Source of the DNA: Astropecten irregularis
Lineage: Eukaryota; Echinodermata; Asteroidea; Paxillosida; Astropectinidae
Assembly (NCBI GenBank): GCA_963971285.1
Contig: OZ020248.1
Coordinates: forward strand, 19,861,873-19,925,872
Direction: 5' to 3'
Length of the DNA stretch: 64,000 nt
Below are positions 32,779 through 42,850 of the stretch, piece after piece. The notes beneath the pieces are model-generated. The model did not search any database and was not told where the DNA came from. It saw only the letters and a program-made list of their open reading frames with translations. The translations under genes and the position numbers were made by a program. Numbering within the stretch: position 1 is the first letter of the stretch; every line of letters starts with the position of its first letter.

Positions 32779-32912
32779 CTGAATCCTATCAACCTCAACC
32801 GCTCTAACACCCAAGTTCCTGGCCAACTTCTTCCAATCATTCCCAAGGTTTGAGGCGATTCTCCCTAGTGTGGTCTCACTCAGAGCAGCAGCAGCAGCAG
32901 TTTCTGTTTGAT
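32779..32912 (-). CDS. Death-domain-like exon, tandem copy 1
   Basis: The frame reads LSETTLGRIASNLGNDWKKL then ARNLGVRAVEVDRIQ. The LGxDWKxLARxLGV...VDxIQ pattern is the first half of a Death domain (helices 1-4). The second half may be in the BEN-like frame (HVSAKAIHQVFVRECWNKYS) or in the alternative frame 32554-32742 (RQFIKFLSESVG); the 34-nt gap between is too short for an ordinary intron. The same exon recurs at 34771 and 36763 but is absent from copy 4. Confidence 0.5.
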
Positions 32913-34159
32913 TTTGGAGAACGATCAAGCATCACATTAATTCAAAGAAAACTAACAATCGATTTAATATTACATTTGTACAGTCGCATTCGACTGATGT
33001 ACTAATAGAGCCAGTGATGATCCTGATGATTCTAGTAAATCTCTTCTCCGATCAAACCGTGATTATACAGGGTGTCCCAGAAAAAAACCAACAATAACCG
33101 AGATTTGACAATGTTTAATCCTATTTTGATTTAACTTTTGAATAATAAATGACATATCTGGAAAGCTTATTTCCTCATCTTTCATTTGATACCATTTATA
33201 TGATTCATACTTCACGCATGAGTGAGTAAATAAAATATGAAGGAAGGCTATCAAAAAGCCGTTTTATTTTAAATAATCAATCACATTTCTAGAAACTACA
33301 TATCCTGGCCTTTCAAATGATGCCTAAGTCAGGAAAATATGCGAGGGGTGACAGAGATATCTGCCTTTAAATGTGGATTGAATTTTCATGTTTTTGAAAT
33401 CCTTCGTTTTTCACGACAGACCGATTTTTCAGTATGAACGAATTGGACGAATTAGAACAGTATGCATACAAGATTTTTGTTTTTGTTAATGTTTCCTTGA
33501 CTGATGTTACCTTTCTGATTCTAACCATTTTGCATTGTAGAATCCATCTCAAAATCACTTTAGTCATCACGATATCGTCCAAGAGGTCTGGCGCTACGAT
33601 CGATCATAACTCGAGTTACGAAGGACAACCCATCGTATCTTACGTAAAGCCGCAATGCATCATAAGACAGTCCTGCGATTGATATACTTTATTTGCTGTT
33701 ACTATCAGGTTTGACAATCTCATAGTGCAAAGTGTGTACATAAGTGTGTGTATTATACCTTGGCGAGAGTCAGACTGTTTCGATTCAGTAGGTTCGTTGC
33801 TTGGTGCAGGAACATCGTGTCCACGGAAAACAGGCTATCTTCGATAAGGTCCATCGAAGCAGGCTTTCATGACGGCCACGATTAAGGTTGGAGGTGATTT
33901 TCTGCTCACCGTAGCCAATATCTTTAAGGGATTGTCTCTCCCTTGGTGTAGGTGCCTTAAATGTATCCACATCAGTCAGGATGGCAATCCTACTCGTCCA
34001 CGGTGTGGTCTTTGTCTTCTTTTTAGGGGGAACTGGGCCTACCCTGAGTTTAAGGACAGCACTGAGTTGTTCTGTTCTTACTGTGTATTCTTTGTCTTCA
34101 TCATCGAGTAGTGAACTGTTGTTGCTGAAGTCAAATTGAAGAACAGTGGAAGGATACCA

Positions 34160-34750
34160 CTAGAAGCTCAAGTTTTTGAATACTGAATACTGCTGAATAA
34201 TGTTGTTCAGCTGTCTGGATATACATTTATCCAGAACCTTTGCATGAGTCCTCATCTTCTCTCTGGCCTTATTTTTACTCCTATTTGAATTGCTCTTGCC
34301 AAGAACATGACCCCCAACTAACTCCTTTGCAAAGGAAATAATGTACAAGATGCACACATCCACTTGCTTACCTTTAATGGCTTTGATAATGTGAACAGGA
34401 AGACCTGGCCGATCCATGCTACAGCTATTAGCAAGTTGCTCTTCCAAAATGAAGGCCTGAAGTAAATTTCTTACCAGCTTAGCTGGAGCTCTTTTTGCTG
34501 AAGTGATGCAGGAGTCGTAGATTACTTTCTTGATAGCTACCCCTCCTACATCAACCATCTCTTGCTTGCTTGGCTGGGCCAGTGGCTGGATCTGGTGATG
34601 GAGATGAGGCTGGAGCCGGAGCTGGTGATGGAAGCAAGGGAGGCTATCAGAGGGGTTAGAGTATTTATTCCAACACTCTCTGACAAAAACTTGATGAATT
34701 GCCTTTGCTGAAACATGGTCATCAAATTCAGCACATCTGCAAGATTTCAA
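34160..34750 (-). CDS. BEN-domain-like ORF, tandem copy 2
   Basis: Identical in length and nearly identical in sequence to copy 1 (Q to R change in the linker). The downstream same-frame ORF (33785-34159) is open here, with CAA where copy 1 has TGA, and ends CSCTKQRTY. The Death-like exon lies at 34771-34904. Confidence 0.45.
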   Translation of the reverse strand: MKSCRCAEFDDHVSAKAIHQVFVRECWNKYSNPSDSLPCFHHQLRLQPHLHHQIQPLAQPSKQEMVDVGGVAIKKVIYDSCITSAKRAPAKLVRNLLQAFILEEQLANSCSMDRPGLPVHIIKAIKGKQVDVCILYIISFAKELVGGHVLGKSNSNRSKNKAREKMRTHAKVLDKCISRQLNNIIQQYSVFKNLSF

Positions 34751-36151
34751 TTGCTAATACATTGACATGCCTGAATCCTATCAACCTCAACCGCTCTAAC
34801 ACCCAAGTTCCTGGCCAACTTCTTCCAATCATTCCCAAGGTTTGAGGCGATTCTCCCTAGTGTGGTCTCACTCAGAGCAGCAGCAGCAGCAGTTTCTGTT
34901 TGATTTTGGAGAACGATCAAGCATCACATTAATTCAAAGAAAACTAACAATCGATTTAATATTACATTTGTACAGTCGCATTCGACTGATGTACTAATAG
35001 AGCCAGTGATGATCCTGATGATTCTAGTAAATCTCTTCTCCGATCAAACCGTGATTATACAGGGTGTCCCAGAAAAAACCCAACAATAACCGAGATTTGA
35101 CAATGTTTAATCCTATTTTGATTTAACTTTTGAATAATAAATGACATATCTGGAAAGCTTATTTCCTCATCTTTCATTTGATACCATTTATATGATTCAT
35201 ACTTCACGCATGAGTGAGTAAATAAAATATGAAGGAAGGCTATCAAAAAGCCGTTTTATTTTAAATAATCAATCACATTTCTAGAAACTACATATCCTGG
35301 CCTTTCAAATGATGCCTAAGTCAGGAAAATATGCGAGGGGTGACAGAGATATCTGCCTTTAAATGTGGATTGAATTTTCATGTTTTTGAAATCCTTCGTT
35401 TTTCACGACTGACCGATTTTTCAGTATGAACGAATTGGACGAATTAGAACAGTATGCATACAAGATTTTTGTTTTTGTTAATGTTTCCTTGACTGATGTT
35501 ACCTTTCTGATTCTAACCATTTTGCATTGTAGAATCCATCTCAAAATCACTTTAGTCATCACGATATCGTCCAAGAGGTCTGGCGCTACGATTGATCATA
35601 ACTCGAGTTACGAAGGACAACCCATCGTATCTTACGTAAAGCCGCAATGCATCATAAGACAGTCCTGCGATTGATATACTTTATTTGCTGTTACTATCAG
35701 GTTTGACAATCTCATAGTGCAAAGTGTGTACATAAGTGTGTGTATTATACCTTGGCGAGAGTCAGACTGTTTCGATTCAGTAGGTTCGTTGCTTGGTGCA
35801 GGAACATCGTGTCCACGGAAAACAGGCTATCTTTGATAAGGTCCATCGAAGCAGGCTTTCATGACGGCCACGATTAAGGTTGGAGGTGATTTTCTGCTCA
35901 CCGTAGCCAATATCTTTAAGGGATTGTCTCTCCCTTGGTGTAGGTGCCTTAAATGTATCCACATCAGTCAGGATGGCAATCCTACTTGTCCACGGTGTGG
36001 TCTTTGTCTTCTTTTTAGGGGGAACTGGGCCTACCCTGAGTTTAAGGACAGCACTGAGTTGTTCTGTTCTTACTGTGTATTCTTTGTCTTCATCATCGAG
36101 TAGTGAACTGTTGTTGCTGAAGTCAAATTGAAGAACAGTGGAAGGATACCA

Positions 36152-36742
36152 CTAGAAGCTCAAGTTTTTGAATACTGAATACTGCTGAATAATGTTGTTC
36201 AGCTGTCTGGATATACATTTATCCAGAACCTTTGCATGAGTCCTCATCTTCTCTCTGGCCTTATTTTTACTCCTATTTGAATTGCTCTTGCCAAGAACAT
36301 GACCCCCAACTAACTCCTTTGCAAAGGAAATAATGTACAAGATGCACACATCCACTTGCTTACCTTTAATGGCTTTGATAATGTGAACAGGAAGACCTGG
36401 CCGATCCATGCTACAGCTATTAGCAAGTTGCTCTTCCAAAATGAAGGCCTGAAGTAAATTTCTTACCAGCTTAGCTGGAGCTCTTTTTGCTGAAGTGATG
36501 CAGGAGTCGTAGATTACTTTCTTGATAGCTACCCCTCCTACATCAACCATCTCTTGCTTGCTTGGCTGGGCCAGTGGCTGGATCTGGTGATGGAGATGAG
36601 GCTGGAGCCGGAGCTGGTGATGGAAGCAAGGGAGGCTATCAGAGGGGTTAGAGTATTTATTCCAACACTCTCTAACAAAAACTTGATGAATTGCCTTTGC
36701 TGAAACATGGTCATCAAATTCAGCACATCTGCAAGATTTCAA
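36152..36742 (-). CDS. BEN-domain-like ORF, tandem copy 3
   Basis: Same 196-codon frame as copies 1 and 2. The downstream ORF (35777-36151) is open. One silent difference in the BEN-like frame changes the overlapping frame (FLSESVG to FLLESVG). The Death-like exon is at 36763-36896. Confidence 0.45.
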   Translation of the reverse strand: MKSCRCAEFDDHVSAKAIHQVFVRECWNKYSNPSDSLPCFHHQLRLQPHLHHQIQPLAQPSKQEMVDVGGVAIKKVIYDSCITSAKRAPAKLVRNLLQAFILEEQLANSCSMDRPGLPVHIIKAIKGKQVDVCILYIISFAKELVGGHVLGKSNSNRSKNKAREKMRTHAKVLDKCISRQLNNIIQQYSVFKNLSF

Positions 36743-38143
36743 TTGCTAATACATTGACATGCCTGAATCCTATCAACCTCAACCGCTCTAACACCCAAGT
36801 TCCTGGCCAACTTCTTCCAATCATTCCCAAGGTTTGAGGCGATTCTCCCTAGTGTGGTCTCACTCAGAGCAGCAGCAGCAGCAGTTTCTGTTTGATTTTG
36901 GAGAACGATCAAGCATCACATTAATTCAAAGAAAACTAACAATCGATTTAATATTACATTTGTACAGTCGCATTCGACTGATGTACTAATAGAGCCAGTG
37001 ATGATCCTGATGATTCTAGTAAATCTCTTCTCCGATCAAACCGTGATTATACAGGGTGTCCCAGAAAAAACCCAACAATAACCGAGATTTGACAATGTTT
37101 AATCCTATTTTGATTTAACTTTTGAATAATAAATGACATATCTGGAAAGCTTATTTCCTCATCTTTCATTTGATACCATTTATATGATTCATACTTCACG
37201 CATGAGTGAGTAAATAAAATATGAAGGAAGGCTATCAAAAAGCCGTTTTATTTTAAATAATCAATCACATTTCTAGAAACTACATATCCTGGCCTTTCAA
37301 ATGATGCCTAAGTCAGGAAAATATGCGAGGGGTGACAGAGATATCTGCCTTTAAATGTGGATTGAATTTTCATGTTTTTGAAATCCTTCGTTTTTCACGA
37401 CTGACCGATTTTTCAGTATGAACGAATTGGACGAATTAGAACAGTATGCATACAAGATTTTTGTTTTTGTTAATGTTTCCTTGACTGATGTTACCTTTCT
37501 GATTCTAACCATTTTGCATTGTAGAATCCATCTCAAAATCACTTTAGTCATCACGATATCGTCCAAGAGGTCTGGCGCTACGATCGATCATAACTCGAGT
37601 TACGAAGGACAACCCATCGTATCTTACGTAAAGCCGCAATGCATCATAAGACAGTCCTGCGATTGATATACTTTATTTGCTGTTACTATCAGGTTTGACA
37701 ATCTCATAGTGCAAAGTGTGTACATAAGTGTGTGTATTATACCTTGGCGAGAGTCAGACTGTTTCGATTCAGTAGGTTCGTTGCTTGGTGCAGGAACATC
37801 GTGTCCACGGAAAACAGGCTATCTTTGATAAGGTCCATCGAAGCAGGCTTTCATGACGGCCACGATTAAGGTTGGAGGTGATTTTCTGCTCACCGTAGCC
37901 AATATCTTTAAGGGATTGTCTCTCCCTTGGTGTAGGTGCCTTAAATGTATCCACATCAGTCAGGATGGCAATCCTACTCGTCCACGGTGTGGTCTTTGTC
38001 TTCTTTTTAGGGGGAACTGGGCCTACCCTGAGTTTAAGGACAGCACTGAGTTGTTCTGTTCTTACTGTGTATTCTTTGTCTTCATCATCGAGTAGTGAAC
38101 TGTTGTTGCTGAAGTCAAATTGAAGAACAGTGGAAGGATACCA

Positions 38144-38620
38144 CTAGAAGCTCAAGTTTTTGAATACTGAATACTGCTGAATAATGTTGTTCAGCTGTCT
38201 GGATATACATTTATCCAGAACCTTTGCATGAGTCCTCATCTTCTCTCTGGCCTTATTTTTACTCCTATTTGAATTGCTCTTGCCAAGAACATGACCCCCA
38301 ACTAACTCCTTTGCAAAGGAAATAATGTACAAGATGCACACATCCACTTGCTTACCTTTAATGGCTTTGATAATGTGAACAGGAAGACCTGGCCGATCCA
38401 TGCTACAGCTATTAGCAAGTTGCTCTTCCAAAATGAAGGCCTGAAGTAAATTTCTTACCGGCTTAGCTGGAGCTCTTTTTGCTGAAGTGATGCAGGAGTC
38501 GTAGATTACTTTCTTGATAGCTACCCCTCCTACATCAACCATCTCTTGCTTGCTGGCTGGGCCAGTGGCTGGATCTGGTGATGGAGATGAGGCTGGAGCC
38601 GGAGCTGGTGATGGAAGCAA
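38144..38620 (-). CDS. BEN-domain-like ORF, copy 4, with proline-rich linker in frame
   Basis: The BEN-like part is identical except for one residue (KPVRNLL), but one T is missing relative to copies 1-3. The BEN-like part is thereby joined in frame to LPSPAPAPASSPSPDPATGP, a typical disordered linker. Upstream there is no Death-like exon but a coiled-coil exon (38738-38902), the usual partner of BEN domains. This copy probably represents the parental gene structure. Confidence 0.5.
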   Translation of the reverse strand: MLPSPAPAPASSPSPDPATGPASKQEMVDVGGVAIKKVIYDSCITSAKRAPAKPVRNLLQAFILEEQLANSCSMDRPGLPVHIIKAIKGKQVDVCILYIISFAKELVGGHVLGKSNSNRSKNKAREKMRTHAKVLDKCISRQLNNIIQQYSVFKNLSF

Positions 38621-38704
38621 GGGAGGCTATCAGAGGGGTTAGAGTATTTATTCCAACACTCTCTGACAAAAACTTGATGAATTGCCTTTGCTGAAACATG
38701 GTCA

Positions 38705-38902
38705 TCAATTGCTAATACATTGACATGCCTGAAGCTGTTTTCTGAGCTGACTGATTATGTTGTCTTTCTCCTGTAGTTGACTTTTCAACTTTGTGATCTC
38801 TTCATCCAGGATGATCTCTTCATCACTGTTATGATGTACTAATGGTACTAGGGTAGCACATGGCACTGGTGACATCTCATCATCCACAACTTGTTCTCTC
38901 AT
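38705..38902 (-). CDS. Coiled-coil exon upstream of BEN-like copy 4
   Basis: The frame encodes EQVVDDEMSPVPCATLVPLV followed by an acidic heptad segment ITKLKSQLQEKDNIISQLRK, strongly coiled-coil in pattern, and then enters the repeat boundary (QACQCISN and stop). The 20-nt deletion at 38707 removes the acceptor present in copies 1-3. Coiled coil followed by BEN is a common animal arrangement. Confidence 0.45.
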   Translation of the reverse strand: MREQVVDDEMSPVPCATLVPLVHHNSDEEIILDEEITKLKSQLQEKDNIISQLRKQLQACQCISN

Positions 38903-39191
38903 TCAGGAGAGATAGCAGCATATTTTGCATGCCAGTAATGGTGGATGACAAATGTTTAATACCGTACAAACAAGTCTGAAGATAAGCTTTCCTTTCCACT
39001 TGCAATGACCAATGGAGGGGCTCCATTGGTTTGCTCTGTGGCTTGAGGTAAGCTTGGAAGGAACGGTAGGGCCATCAGCTTACAGATGACGCATTACATC
39101 GCAGTTCTGATGTGTAGGGGACAGCTAGACCTATGTTTTGACACTTCCTCCAGATCACCTGCTACCAGTGGTAAATACTTTGCTCTTCTCG

Positions 39192-39410
39192 TCATAAAAT
39201 GGGGATGACACTCTCCCACGTCCCGATTAATTTTTTTTCCGCTTGGCTGGGCAGTATTTTTTCTCTCAAATATTCAACTCGATCTTTCACGCTCTCCCAT
39301 GTGTTGTAAGGACAGCTTGGGAAACTCTTGACAAATTCCGTTGTGATGGCAGCCCAGAGTTGTATTTCATCCCCTTGAATCCGGACTGATGATTTTCCTT
39401 CTCTTTTCAT
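39192..39410 (-). pseudogene. Possible Myb/SANT-like fragment
   Basis: The frame reads QGDEIQLWAAITTEFVKSFP then TWESVKDRVEYLREKILPSQ. The W...I...F...W..V.DR...L spacing is reminiscent of Myb/SANT or MADF DNA-binding helices. It may be the N-terminal exon of the BEN-like gene or a transposon accessory protein. Identification is weak. Confidence 0.25.
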
Positions 39411-39489
39411 CTATGTAAACGACAAGCAATTCAGCCTATTGCTACAAAATGTCTGCAATAAACCATTAATAATAATAATAATAATAATA

Positions 39490-39950
39490 GTGCCTTGTCA
39501 CTTTGTCAGCATCAAGGAGTTGCTGGATGAGGGCACTTCCAACTCCAATGACTGGCTGGAGAAAGCTGGCCTGGTGGTTGTAGAATGTCCTCTCAGACAT
39601 GCAGGCTAAATTAAGATTATTCAGAATGTGCACAGTTGTTGCAAAGTTGCCACCTGCAAACAGTGTAGCAGCTGGCAAGAGAATGTTGCCAGATGGTACG
39701 TTGTTAAACCATGGCTGGCTCTCCCAGATCTGCTGCCCCAGGTTGCAACTTTGGCACTCCTGTGTCACCGATAGCATGGTGCTAATCTCATAGGAGCAAC
39801 ATCATAGGAGCCGCAACCCTAGCATCTCTTTAGGAGCTTGAACAATCTAGAAGCACAAACTATATATTTGCGCTCAGTGTGAGCATCCATGCTGCCCATT
39901 TCAGAAAAGTCCACAACTGTGCGTGAGCTCCTCCCTCTTTTCCTGCATTA
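39490..39950 (-). pseudogene. Transposon-derived protein relic (FYNHQ family)
   Basis: The frame 39466-39777 contains MLSVTQECQSCNLGQQIWES, NILLPAATLFAGGNFATTVH and SERTFYNHQASFLQPVIGVG. Upstream in another frame is ERKYIVCASRLFKLLKRC followed by a stop and GCGSYDVAP. This order (IVFExxLLxLLxxC, a cysteine module, GTMLSVTQxC, then TFxxHQxxxLxPxI) belongs to a widespread uncharacterised invertebrate transposon protein. A stop and a frameshift make this copy dead. An ATT microsatellite (39466-39490) follows it. Confidence 0.5.
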
Positions 39951-40232
39951 AAAATACAAATGAAATTGTAGAAACAAAATGAAAAATAACGTAATAAATC
40001 AAATGGTAACAAGTTTCCTGTATGAATGACACTCAGATGTCCGCCACAGTTTATGATGGGTCATGCTGAAAGAAAAGTATAAGTGGACAATTGTTCTGTT
40101 TATTTATATTACATTAAAGAGTTTTGGTCCATTGGAAGTCAAAGTAAGAAAGGATGCACCTTCCCAGCTATGTGAGGAATCCTTTGCTATTAAATAAAGA
40201 TATACACGAGTCAAATCTATGACTCTTATTAA

Positions 40233-40445
40233 AAATAAGAGATAATACCTTTTGAAGGGTCTTTGGGTTTTCTTTTTCGGGGTGGAGTTGTCATACTCTG
40301 ATGATTATTCTGATGATGGCGTATAGCCAGGGGATTCGGGTTGAGAAGGACCAACATTCTCGTCCTCTTCATCCTCGTCAAAGCTGCTGCTTTCCTCATC
40401 AGAACGATCATCCAATAGTTTGCACACGACACCAGTGGAAGTAGT
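40233..40445 (-). pseudogene. Acidic N-terminal exon of the same transposon-derived protein
   Basis: The minus strand reads VVCKLLDDRSDEESSSFDED then PSQPESPGYTPSSE, stop, and STPKKKTQRPFKR up to a GTATTA donor. It is serine/acid-rich with a basic cluster and sits just upstream of 39490-39950. The in-frame stop supports decay. Confidence 0.35.
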
Positions 40446-40503
40446 GTGTGGCTTAGTGACCATGCCTTGGCTTCTTGTTTGCCCTGTAGCCTGTACAGCT
40501 GTA

Positions 40504-40718
40504 TTAAAACCCTAACAGCGCAAAATGCTTTCCATTACTAAGTACCATATACTAAATTTTACTATTTAGTATTTTGTAGTACTGTCATAATGAGATTGTA
40601 AAGAGTACCTAGTACTACAAAGTACTATTTGTCTATGAAATCCAAATACCTTGAGTACCGAGTACTACAGCATACTACTTGTAGTAATTTTTAGTATTTG
40701 GTGCTTTTAGGGTTTTAA
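40504..40718. mobile_element. MITE with AAAACCCTAA termini flanked by TTAA
   Basis: The left end TTAAAACCCTAACAGC and the right end GCTTTTAGGGTTTTAA are inverted repeats. TTAA occurs at both borders, which would suit a piggyBac-type target, though this is not proven. The interior is built of TAGTACT / AGTACTA words. 215 bp, no ORF. Confidence 0.6.
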
Positions 40719-40753
40719 ACAACATATTTGCAATTTGCATACAACATTATACA

Positions 40754-40845
40754 GTCAAACCTGTCTATAAAGACCGCTCAAGGGAAACGGAAAAAGTGGT
40801 CTTTATAGACAGGTGGTCTTTATAGACAGGTTGGCAATTTTCGAG
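40754..40845 (-). repeat. pogo/Tigger terminal inverted repeat with internal duplication
   Basis: CAGTCAAACCTGTCTATAAA (after TA) is the typical Tigger-type end. Within 90 bp the complementary word GGTCTTTATAGACAGGT occurs twice. It lies 3' of the transposase ORF at 41308-42306 and probably marks that element's 3' terminus. The opposite terminus was not found. Confidence 0.65.
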
Positions 40846-41253
40846 CACCCCACGTTGTACATGTAGATTAAGTCCAATAAACCTGCCCTAATACTAGCGA
40901 CCACTGTGTTAAACATGCCCTAAAAGCGACCACTGTGTTTTGTCCCCAGTGAAATGATTTTGTTGTACATATTTTGCTAAGTTGTGTACATGTATAAATG
41001 TTTTCATTGTACTGTACATGTATGGTTGTTTTTCCTTTAGTAATCATTTTAATTAAGACTGTAGCACATGTACTCTTAAAAAGGACAATGGCTAAAATGT
41101 ATTGGGGTGGAGTTGTTTATGTTTATGTTTATGTTTTTTTAACCTGGGATCTTTGTTTTGGGATTGTCCGTGTCTGTGAGAATCAGCTACGCTGCATCAG
41201 CGCATTACCAGCACAACGACGGGGACGTTTCTCACACAGTGCCATAAAATGTT

Positions 41254-41269
41254 GGCTCTGAAAAGAGCC
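41254..41269 (-). promoter_or_regulatory. Canonical histone mRNA 3' stem-loop behind a transposase stop codon
   Basis: The minus strand reads AAAC-GGCTCTTTTCAGAGCC-AACA. It is a perfect 6-bp stem with TTTC loop and the conserved AAAC 5' flank. It begins 38 nt after the TGA stop (41308-41310) of the pogo/Tigger ORF, the spacing seen in replication-dependent histone genes. A purine-rich GTGAGAAACG lies about 20 nt further, a possible histone downstream element. Confidence 0.75.
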
Positions 41270-41307
41270 GTTTGGTTCAGGGGTTTGTTTCAATCTGTGA
41301 ACAGGGT

Positions 41308-42306
41308 TCACCGGTCTAGGTCTTCAAGCCTTTTTGAAGAAGTCCAGAAGTGATGATTGGCTGGCAGCTTGACGGTGATGCAGGGTTTCTCTGTGATCTT
41401 CTCTTCCATGGCCATGCAGGTATCCACCAAATCAGCACAACCCTTTGTGACTGCAAACTTGCGCATTTCTGCAAGCATTTCTGCAAACTGTTCAAAGTTC
41501 TTTCCAGTGCTTGCTGCAGGCTCTTCTCCGCCATCGTCATCCTCCCCGTCGCTCCCATCATCTTCAAGGCTTTCATGGACCCGTTGCTGTAGATCAGCCA
41601 TGGACACAACCGGGTTGTTGTCAGAGGTGGCCAGTCCTTCATCGAGAGCACTGAGTTCTGTCAATGTGGTGTTGAGTGCATTCTGACAAGCAGCATCCAA
41701 GGCCTCATCTTCTGCTGTTTCTTCCTCTTCTTCATCTTGAGCTGCAACCATGACTGCTGGAACTCCACACTTATGGAAGCACTTCTGGAAGGTCTTGGTG
41801 TCCACGTCTGTCCAAAACTGGTCGACCCAGTAGATAGCCTGCAGGACATCCGTTGTCTTCAACAACTCAGGACCGGTCATGTCCTTGTTGGCTTCCATCT
41901 TCTGCAGCATGCTTCTCAGTTGCCTCTTTCTGAACTTTAGTTTCAGTGCCTGGATGATGCCTTGATCCATCGGCTGTGCCACAGATGTTGTGTTTGGAGG
42001 AAGAAAAAGCATCTTGATGTTCTTCAGCTGTAGATGCGGATGACATGTGGCGTTGTCCAGAAACATTTTCCTCTTCTGGCGGCCTATTTTCTTGTCAAGC
42101 TTCTTCATGTACACTTCAAACACGTTGCTTGTCATCCAGGCTTTCTTGTTTGCGTGGTACTCAACAGGAAAATCCTGTCGCTCTAGTCTGCCAAAGCAGC
42201 GGGGTTTGATGGCCTTGCCAATGACCAGCGGATTTCCTTCTCTCCGAGGGCGTTGGCACACAGCATCACAATGACTCGTTCCTTGGAGCGCTTGCCACCG
42301 GAACAA
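41308..42306 (-). CDS. pogo/Tigger-type DDE transposase, long C-terminal ORF
   Basis: This 332-codon frame is the longest in the window. It contains GNPLVIGKAIKPRCFGRL, then FLDNATCHPH (second catalytic Asp in the DN motif) and LFLPPNTTSVAQPMDQGII (third Asp). The helical YWVDQFW...CFHKCG region and a long acidic C-terminus (DDGSDGEDDDGGEE) follow. The DNA-binding HTH domains and first catalytic Asp are missing or lie upstream. In another frame at 42240-42310 the family sequence GGKRSKERVIVMLCANALGE precedes it, so a single frameshift separates the two parts. It may be a recently inactivated copy. A Tigger-type terminal repeat lies 3' at 40754 and a histone-type stem-loop directly after the stop. 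Confidence 0.75.
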   Translation of the reverse strand: MFRWQALQGTSHCDAVCQRPRREGNPLVIGKAIKPRCFGRLERQDFPVEYHANKKAWMTSNVFEVYMKKLDKKIGRQKRKMFLDNATCHPHLQLKNIKMLFLPPNTTSVAQPMDQGIIQALKLKFRKRQLRSMLQKMEANKDMTGPELLKTTDVLQAIYWVDQFWTDVDTKTFQKCFHKCGVPAVMVAAQDEEEEETAEDEALDAACQNALNTTLTELSALDEGLATSDNNPVVSMADLQQRVHESLEDDGSDGEDDDGGEEPAASTGKNFEQFAEMLAEMRKFAVTKGCADLVDTCMAMEEKITEKPCITVKLPANHHFWTSSKRLEDLDR

Positions 42307-42589
42307 TCCTCTCCTTTTATATGAAGTGTATTATGAAAACTAGATCATGCTCATTTAAACATGTTAAACTTAGAAAGCTCTAGGTTAAGGCCTAGGCTTA
42401 CCATCTTGTCAGTTCACTCATCTGGAATTGGAAATCCACAAAGTCAATTACTGTGAAGCATGCAGAACAGTAACCGCCATTGCAAAGGCGGCACCTACAG
42501 TCAAAAGCCTGAGCTTTTGCCCAATGGATCTCTTGAAGCTGAACGCCATCATGGCCATCATTCATACCATCATCATGAGCAATTTGTCA

Positions 42590-42850
42590 GCACCACAACA
42601 TGAACCGGGGCCCGCAAGGGTTCCTCTTATGTCCCCTCATCGTCACTCTCTGCATCAGATTCGGAATTTGAAGTCAATGAATCTGAATCGGAATCAGACC
42701 TTTCACCGCCATCATTACCAGTGTTGGTGAGGAAGTACTCTTCCACAAAGCCAATTGCATCACCCTCGAGACTAGTTAGATTGGCATCATGAAGCTGGTT
42801 CAGCGCCCTGGCAAGGCACCTTTCTCTTTTTGTCTTTCTTAATTTCTTTT
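42590..42850 (-). pseudogene. Acidic/basic ORF fragment of unknown family
   Basis: The frame reads LRKTKRERCLARALNQLHDA, then LEGDAIGFVEEYFLTNT, then SDSDSDSLTSNSESDAESDD and a stop. It looks like the acidic N-terminus of a transposon or nuclear protein. The adjoining unrelated frame has ATG in MSTQGKNKQKEIKKDKKRK. No domain is recognised. Confidence 0.3.

Larger units (their letters stand above)
31831..38733. repeat. Tandem array of a 1992-bp unit, 3.5 copies
   Basis: Copies start at 31831, 33823, 35815 and 37807, exactly 1992 bp apart, with only a few substitutions between them. The fourth copy stops at 38733. Each complete unit holds, on the minus strand, a Death-like exon, a BEN-like ORF and a second ORF beyond a stop. 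It also holds about 900 bp of non-coding sequence with an ACAGGGTGTCCCAGAAAA motif. The near identity implies recent amplification or an assembly effect. Confidence 0.9.

Noticed and set aside
33434-33682. 82-codon plus-strand ORF repeated in the tandem units
   Set aside because: Conserved only because the whole 1992-bp unit is duplicated; no domain or start context support.
41200-41310. Histone gene upstream of the stem-loop
   Set aside because: The only ORF ending upstream is a DDE transposase; no histone-fold sequence was seen in any frame nearby.
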